A stretch of DNA of 55,091 bases, taken from NCBI GenBank assembly GCA_012728095.1, contig JAAYFU010000059.1, positions 1-55,091 on the forward strand. The letters are read 5' to 3'. This DNA comes from Clostridiaceae bacterium. GTDB lineage: Bacteria; Bacillota; Clostridia; DSM-8532. Below are positions 50,011 to 55,091 of the stretch, in pieces. Below the pieces are notes generated by a model. It searched no databases. It saw only the letters and a list, made by a program, of their open reading frames with translations, and had not been told where the DNA came from. Each line of letters starts with the position of its first letter. Position 1 is the first letter of the stretch. The translations under genes were made by a program, and so were the position numbers.

Positions 50011-51055
50011 TTGGCTCACCCTTAAATAATTTTTTCAGATTTATTTCAAATGGAGGATAAACAACTCCCTTTTCTGTTACTATAGCTGTTATGTTATCAG
50101 CAGGAGTAACATCAAATGCAGGGTTGAATACCTTTACATGTTCAGGGGCAACCTGTATTCCTTTTATGGTCCTGACCTCCGATGCATCTCTCTCCTCTAT
50201 TGGTATGTCTTTTCCGCTTTTACAGTCCATATCGATCGAAGGAGTGGGAGCCGCTATGTACATAGGAATTCCAAAATGCTTCGCGAGAACCGACAGTCCC
50301 AGGGTCCCTATTTTGTTTGCCGTATCTCCATTTGCTGCGATACGATCGCATCCCACGATTACAGCATCGATTTTCCCCTGGCTCATAACCACTGCAGCCA
50401 TATTGTCACATATCAATGTCACATCTATGCCGGATTTATAAAGCTCCCAGGATGTCAGCCTGGCTCCCTGTCCGAGTGGCCTGGTTTCGTCTGCATAAAC
50501 CTTAAGGTTCATTCCCCTCTGTTTGGCAAGATAAAATACTGACAGCGCCGTACCGTATTTGGAAGTAGCTAACGCACCCGCATTGCAGTGAGTAAGCACC
50601 GTATCTCCATCCTTAAGCAATCCAAGCAAATTCTCTCCAATCTTATAGTTTATTTCTTCATCCTCTTTTTCAATAAGCCTGGCCTCTGCTTCCAGTCCTT
50701 CAATTATATGTTCAATGTCCATATCCTTCATGCTTTCCGCTTTTTGCTTCATACGCCTTATAGCCCAGAAAAGGTTAACTGCGGTCGGACGCGATGACGC
50801 AATATAATCGCAGCCATTGTTAAAATGCTGAAAAAAAGCTTCCTTACTTTCCTTCGGCGCGTTCATTGCAGCAATTACCGCTCCGTATGCCGCTCCGATA
50901 CCGATTGCCGGCGCACCGCGAAGCTTCAGTGTTTTTATTGCATCGTAAACATCTTTTATATTATCCAGTTCAATATACCTTTCCTCGCCGGGAAGAAGGG
51001 TCTGATCAAGAATACTCAACTTCCCATTTTCAAATTTCAATGAATAGAAATCCAT
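49976..51055 (-). CDS. mtnA: S-methyl-5-thioribose-1-phosphate isomerase
   Basis: Converts methylthioribose-1-phosphate to methylthioribulose-1-phosphate, a step after polyamine or SAM-derived methylthioadenosine. Motifs are KLRGAPAIGIGAAYGAVIA, the catalytic Cys in LTHCNAGALAT, and the Asp in IVGCDRIAANGDTANKIGT. The ATG at 51055 with GGGGTG nine bases upstream gives 359 residues, close to Bacillus MtnA; an in-frame extension to 51109 is not needed. No other mtn genes are near. Confidence 0.93.
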   Translation of the reverse strand: MDFYSLKFENGKLSILDQTLLPGEERYIELDNIKDVYDAIKTLKLRGAPAIGIGAAYGAVIAAMNAPKESKEAFFQHFNNGCDYIASSRPTAVNLFWAIRRMKQKAESMKDMDIEHIIEGLEAEARLIEKEDEEINYKIGENLLGLLKDGDTVLTHCNAGALATSKYGTALSVFYLAKQRGMNLKVYADETRPLGQGARLTSWELYKSGIDVTLICDNMAAVVMSQGKIDAVIVGCDRIAANGDTANKIGTLGLSVLAKHFGIPMYIAAPTPSIDMDCKSGKDIPIEERDASEVRTIKGIQVAPEHVKVFNPAFDVTPADNITAIVTEKGVVYPPFEINLKKLFKGEPNEIQEGKKADN

Positions 51056-51399
51056 AACATGTTTCACCCCTTGATATTTATACCATTGAATCCATTTTAC
51101 TTTTAGCAAACAAAAAGCCTAAAAACTCATTCAATCTTATGTTAAATATCATTTCTTTACTGACAGCTTTAACTCATATAGCCGTATAAATTGAAAAAGT
51201 CAACTTTACAACCATATTCACAGTTAGATGGTAATACAAGTGATGAATTATGTCAAAAGCCACCGCTTAAACAGCTTACTTTTTACTTTTAGCTGCAATA
51301 AAAATGAGAAGGTATTAAAAAAGCGGTATTCTCTTTAATATTAAAGAGTACCGCCTAATGTTGTAATATCGGTCATTTTACCAATTATCCGGGGCCAAG
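51056..51399. other. Intergenic stretch upstream of mtnA and downstream of the V-ATPase operon
   Basis: AT rich. It holds the V-ATPase terminator at 51316-51354. I looked for an S-box or other SAM riboswitch ahead of mtnA and saw none, and I found no convincing promoter. Confidence 0.55.
51316..51354 (-). terminator. Terminator of the V-ATPase operon
   Basis: GCGGTATTCTCTTTAA and TTAAAGAGTACCGC (51323-51354) pair almost fully. On the minus strand the stem is followed by TTTTTTAA. This marks subunit D as the last gene. Confidence 0.88.
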
Positions 51400-52077
51400 T
51401 CATGCCTCAGACCCTCTAGCCATCTTCTCTTTGAAATGATGGGCCTGTTCCAGCATCATGTCTTTGACTTTCATGAGACGGGTAAGATTGCCCCGTTCAT
51501 TCTCGTCAAGTTTCATTACAATATACTTTATGGTTTCCTCGATATTGGGAATCATTACGTATTCAAGCGCGTTAACCCTCCTACGGGTCTTTTCTATTTC
51601 GTCTGCCAGAAGCTGTGCAGTTTTTTCCAGCTCGGCCAGCCTCAATAAATGAGGAGTGACTTTTTGCAGAGCTATCATGGCTTCATCCAGTTCACCTGAT
51701 GTTGTGGCAAAGCCATACGGGAAAATATCATCCCCTGTCTGGCCTTCGGTAATAAACTCAAAAACAGGGACTTCAACACTCATAATGTTTTTTGACGAAG
51801 CTTTTAATGTAACCTTCTGTTTGGGGAAAATCAAAGCTTCTTCCAGATGAGTGTCACTCATTACGGCCCTGGCCATAACGAACCTGGAATAAACATCCTT
51901 AAGCATTTTTTCAACTATTTCACGTTCGTTCCTGTTCTCTCTGACAATGGCCAGGAACTTTTTCATCAACTCGTCCCGCTTGTCTTTCAATAACTTATGG
52001 CCCCGTCGTGCCGTTCTAAGCTTTCTTTTCAGATTAGTCAGCACCATACGGGTAGGATTTACATTCAGCCTTGCCAT
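51400..52077 (-). CDS. atpD: V-type ATP synthase subunit D
   Basis: Central-stalk subunit linking the A3B3 head to the membrane rotor. The N-terminus NVNPTRMVLTNLKRKLRTAR and LLKDKRDELMKKFL, and the C-terminal long helix with EKTRRRVNALEYVMIPNIEE, are family hallmarks. Length 225 is normal. It follows subunit B after 68 bases and is the last gene before the operon terminator. Confidence 0.95.
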   Translation of the reverse strand: MARLNVNPTRMVLTNLKRKLRTARRGHKLLKDKRDELMKKFLAIVRENRNEREIVEKMLKDVYSRFVMARAVMSDTHLEEALIFPKQKVTLKASSKNIMSVEVPVFEFITEGQTGDDIFPYGFATTSGELDEAMIALQKVTPHLLRLAELEKTAQLLADEIEKTRRRVNALEYVMIPNIEETIKYIVMKLDENERGNLTRLMKVKDMMLEQAHHFKEKMARGSEA

Positions 52078-52145
52078 GGTTTACTCCTTAAATTTATTTT
52101 TTCATGTTTTCCTATTCAATGGCGAATAATGTCAAACTACCTTGT

Positions 52146-53525
52146 CTATCCGTTTTTATCCGGATAATACTTTTCAATCAGGGATGTCCTTATACGTTTA
52201 AGCTCTGATTTGGGCAGAATGGATAACAGTTCCCACCCCAGGTTTAATGTTTCCTCGATACTGCGGTCTGTTTCATAACCCTGGGAAACATACCGCTTTT
52301 CAAATTCGTCGGAAAACTTCGCGTACAGTTTATCTATGTCCGTTAAGGCCGCCTCACCTAAAATCGCCGCTAATTCCTTGCTTTCCTTACCTCTTGCGTA
52401 AGCCGCGAACAACTGGTTCATGGTATCGGCATGATCCTCACGGGTTTTTCCCGCGCCTATACCTTTATCCTTCAGACGTGAAAGTGAAGGTAATACGTCT
52501 ATGGGAGGCGTCAAGCCCTTTTTATGAAGCTCACGGCTCAGTATTATCTGACCCTCCGTAATATATCCTGTCAGGTCAGGAATAGGATGTGTTTTATCAT
52601 CCTCCGGCATGGTAAGTATCGGAATTAGTGTTATGGAACCTTTCTTACCCTTGATGCGTCCTGCGCGTTCATACAGGGTAGCCAGGTCGGTATACAGATA
52701 TCCGGGGTAACCGCGGCGTCCGGGGACTTCCTTACGGGCAGCCGATACTTCACGAAGAGCTTCTGCGTAGTTTGTAATATCGGTTATGATAACAAGAACG
52801 TGCATATCCTTTTCAAATGCGAGATATTCGGCTGCAGTCAGGGCCATGCGCGGTGTTGCAATACGTTCAATGGCAGGGTCATTGGCAAGGTTCATAAAAA
52901 GAACCGCTCTTTCTATGGCGCCGGTTTTCTTAAAGTCGCTGATAAAGAAATCGGCTTCCTCAAAAGTAATACCCACAGCCGCAAATACGACCGCAAACTT
53001 GCTGTCGGTTCCCAAGACCTTTGCCTGGCGTGCTATTTGCGCGGCCAAATCGGCATGAGGCAAGCCCGAAGCAGAGAATATCGGCAGCTTTTGTCCCCTT
53101 ACAAGAGTATTCAACCCGTCTATGGCAGAGATACCTGTTTGAATAAACTCATTAGGGTAGTCCCTCGCAGTGGGATTCATCGGAAGTCCGTTGACATCAG
53201 CCCTCTTATCGGGAATAACCGCCGGTCCGCCGTCGATAGGTTTTCCCAGGCCGTCGAATACTCTCCCCAGCATATCTATCGAAACAGGGAGTTCCAGATT
53301 ACGGCCGAGGAACCGTACTTTACTGTTGGAAAGATTTATTCCTACTGCATTTTCAAACAGCTGCACCAATGCGGTATTGCCGTCTACTTCCAAAACCCTG
53401 CAGCGCCTGATTTCTCCGTTTGCGAGTTCTATTTCACCCAGTTCGTTGTAAGTAACGCCTTCTACATTTCGAACCAGCATCAATGGTCCGGCAACTTCAG
53501 CAATAGATCTATATTCTTTAAGCAT
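52146..53525 (-). CDS. atpB: V-type ATP synthase subunit B
   Basis: Non-catalytic head subunit. It has the V/A-type B signature [20 protein letters not shown] in place of a Walker A loop, with [20 protein letters not shown] and the C-terminal [19 protein letters not shown]. The ATG at 53525 has AAGGAG eight bases upstream and gives 459 residues; an in-frame start at 53558 is less likely. It follows subunit A after 54 bases. Confidence 0.96.
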   Translation of the reverse strand: MLKEYRSIAEVAGPLMLVRNVEGVTYNELGEIELANGEIRRCRVLEVDGNTALVQLFENAVGINLSNSKVRFLGRNLELPVSIDMLGRVFDGLGKPIDGGPAVIPDKRADVNGLPMNPTARDYPNEFIQTGISAIDGLNTLVRGQKLPIFSASGLPHADLAAQIARQAKVLGTDSKFAVVFAAVGITFEEADFFISDFKKTGAIERAVLFMNLANDPAIERIATPRMALTAAEYLAFEKDMHVLVIITDITNYAEALREVSAARKEVPGRRGYPGYLYTDLATLYERAGRIKGKKGSITLIPILTMPEDDKTHPIPDLTGYITEGQIILSRELHKKGLTPPIDVLPSLSRLKDKGIGAGKTREDHADTMNQLFAAYARGKESKELAAILGEAALTDIDKLYAKFSDEFEKRYVSQGYETDRSIEETLNLGWELLSILPKSELKRIRTSLIEKYYPDKNG

Positions 53526-53579
53526 TCTGCTTTCTCCTTTCTTACAGGGCAGGATCAACCTGCGGCAAATTTGCCAGCC

Positions 53580-55091
53580 TTAACCGCCAATAAGAGATTC
53601 AATCTGTTTTGAAAGCTCATCCTCTATTTCATCAAAGGGTTTGTCTCCCTCTGTCGGCGAAATATATTTCATTCTGCTGATTTTTTCCCTTACAGGTATT
53701 GAAAAGAGCCTATTTATATCTACGCCCTTTTTGACTGCTTCCTGGGATTTTTCATAAAACGCAAGAATAATTTTAAGCATTCTGAATTGCTTTTCTAGTG
53801 TTGTATAGGTGTCTTCTTCATTAAAGGCGTTTTGCTGCAGATAGTCTTCACGGATGGACCTGGCTGCCTCTAATGTAACACGGTCGGTAGCCGATAAGGC
53901 GTCTATACCAACCAGCTGGACAATTTCCTGAAGTCCTGCTTCCTCCTGAAGAATACGCATCATTTCGTTTCTGTATTTATTCCAGTCCCTTGAAATATTC
54001 TCACGGTACCAGTCAGCAAGTTTATCCACGTATAGGGAATAACTCTGAAGCCAGTTTATGGCCGGGAAGTGTCTCTTGTATGACAGATTATAATCAAGAC
54101 CCCAGAATACCTTTACAATTCTTAATGTTGCCTGGGTAACAGGCTCAGACAAATCTCCTCCTGGAGGTGATACAGCACCTATAGCGCTGATAGCTCCAAC
54201 TCTGTCTCCGGAACACAATGTTTTTACCTTACCGGCTCTTTCATAGAACTGGGCAAGACGTGAGGACAAATATGCAGGATAACCTTCTTCACCAGGCATT
54301 TCTTCCAGACGCCCCGACATCTCACGGAGAGCCTCGGCCCAACGGGAAGTAGAGTCGGCCATCAGAGCCACTGTATATCCCATATCCCTGAAATACTCAG
54401 CAATTGTTATTCCTGTATAAATAGACGCCTCACGTGCCGCAACAGGCATGTCGGATGTATTTGCAATAAGAACTGTCCTCTTCATAAGTGGATGGCCTGT
54501 TTTAGGGTCCTTCAGTTCCGGGAATTCCATAAGAACATCGGTCATCTCATTGCCGCGTTCACCGCAACCTATATATACAACTATATCGGCGTCTGCCCAT
54601 TTAGCCAACTGATGCTGTACGACAGTTTTTCCGCTTCCGAAAGGCCCTGGAATAGCAGCGACCCCGCCTGATGCAATAGGGAAAAGAGTATCAATTATTC
54701 TTTGTCCGGTAATAAGCGGCTCGTTTGGAGAAAGCTTTTCCTTATACGGCCTTTCTTTTCGGACAGGCCATTTCTGCATCATTGTCAATTCAACAGTATC
54801 CCCGTTTTTAGTCTTTACCCTGGCAACAGGGGTATCAATGGTAAACCTTCCTTTTTCAATGGACTCAATCGTTCCCTCAATACCATATGGCACCATAATA
54901 CGATGCTCAAAAACCTCGTTTTCCTGAACAGTGCCAATTATATCACCGGTCTGAACACGGTCCCCCGGTTTGGCAACCGGAACGAAATCCCATTTCTTTT
55001 CCCTGCTTAATGCCTGTACTTTAATACCACGGGTAATATTGTCCCCCGAAACAGCACGCATAGTTTCCAACGGTCTTTGAATACCGTCAAA
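53580..55091 (-). CDS. atpA: V-type ATP synthase subunit A, N-terminus beyond the window
   Basis: Catalytic subunit that makes or hydrolyses ATP coupled to H+ or Na+ flow. The frame stays open to the last base, where it reads [16 protein letters not shown], a conserved internal segment, so roughly the first 80 residues are missing. The Walker A loop is [19 protein letters not shown], followed by [20 protein letters not shown] and [20 protein letters not shown]. The gene order A-B-D matches other bacterial V-type operons. Confidence 0.96.
   Translation of the reverse strand, partial: FDGIQRPLETMRAVSGDNITRGIKVQALSREKKWDFVPVAKPGDRVQTGDIIGTVQENEVFEHRIMVPYGIEGTIESIEKGRFTIDTPVARVKTKNGDTVELTMMQKWPVRKERPYKEKLSPNEPLITGQRIIDTLFPIASGGVAAIPGPFGSGKTVVQHQLAKWADADIVVYIGCGERGNEMTDVLMEFPELKDPKTGHPLMKRTVLIANTSDMPVAAREASIYTGITIAEYFRDMGYTVALMADSTSRWAEALREMSGRLEEMPGEEGYPAYLSSRLAQFYERAGKVKTLCSGDRVGAISAIGAVSPPGGDLSEPVTQATLRIVKVFWGLDYNLSYKRHFPAINWLQSYSLYVDKLADWYRENISRDWNKYRNEMMRILQEEAGLQEIVQLVGIDALSATDRVTLEAARSIREDYLQQNAFNEEDTYTTLEKQFRMLKIILAFYEKSQEAVKKGVDINRLFSIPVREKISRMKYISPTEGDKPFDEIEDELSKQIESLIGG

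Noticed and set aside
51056..51399. Possible SAM riboswitch before mtnA
   Set aside because: No S-box-like core or terminator/antiterminator pair was found in the minus-strand leader.
52800..53612. Open frame of 270 codons on the plus strand
   Set aside because: It is antisense to the V-ATPase B gene and the end of the A gene; the sequence is low in recognisable structure.
1..55091. CRISPR arrays, insertion sequences, prophage genes or integration sites
   Set aside because: No regularly spaced repeats, transposase, integrase or phage structural genes were seen.

Overview
The window looks like part of the chromosome of an anaerobic, spore-forming member of the Clostridia. The evidence is a V/A-type ATP synthase, YtrH/YtrI sporulation proteins, a c-di-AMP receptor of the DarA type, an NAD-linked PyrK/PyrD pair, an [FeFe]-hydrogenase-like protein, a Cu-CsoR operon and secondary-cell-wall-polymer genes with an SLH-like surface protein. 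Ribosome binding sites are strong and Gram-positive, and TTG starts are used. The genus is not certain; the Acetivibrio/Ruminiclostridium group would fit. No rRNA, CRISPR array, prophage or insertion sequence was recognised.

Layout. 1-2450: edge of a secreted-protein gene, glutamine-dependent nadE and a tRNA-Gly with consensus promoter and terminator. 2639-5957: three nucleic-acid-modifying enzymes (NSUN-type methyltransferase, RsuA-type pseudouridine synthase, a Methyltransf_32-like methyltransferase). 6059-8697: pyrimidine genes pyrK, pyrD and a divergent orotate phosphoribosyltransferase. 8908-12349: a six-gene signalling-type module (DUF1858 protein, DRTGG protein, RsbW-like ATPase, sensory-type [FeFe] hydrogenase, second DRTGG protein, PHP protein); this is the most interesting unit. 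12580-17460: a small OadG-like protein, an ApgM-type mutase, a membrane-anchored SagB-type reductase, pcm, and a PP2C-like/LysM membrane protein with degenerate active-site motifs.

17461-28754: cell-envelope region. It has a PHP histidinol phosphatase, a GT4-CsaB fusion, an O-antigen-ligase-like protein, a DUF4330 protein, a GT4 enzyme, a UDP-ManNAc dehydrogenase, a WecG/TagA transferase and a surface flavoprotein with SLH-like repeats. Together they fit synthesis of a ManNAc-type, pyruvylated wall polymer that retains SLH proteins. 28793-32813: mazF without a visible antitoxin, alr, nnr and a coiled-coil protein. 33019-36522: VanW/G5 protein, RluA-type synthase, DarA and a cupin. 36584-39682: a csoR-copA-copZ copper operon with a clear operator. 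39917-47267: PHP protein, ytrHI behind a candidate sigma-E promoter, a HerA-like ATPase, a YdjI/YdjG/YdjH-like membrane-stress set and a bacteriohemerythrin. 47515-55091: a GT4-PlsC fusion, mtnA plus a class II aldolase (likely disposal of methylthioribose phosphate without oxygen), and V-ATPase subunits A (cut by the window edge), B and D.

A dispersed palindromic element built from TGTCATTC/GAGCGAAGCG/GAAGAATCTTT words occurs in five intergenic regions; one copy appears to act as the nadE terminator. Functions are family assignments made by reading translated sequences; no database search was run.
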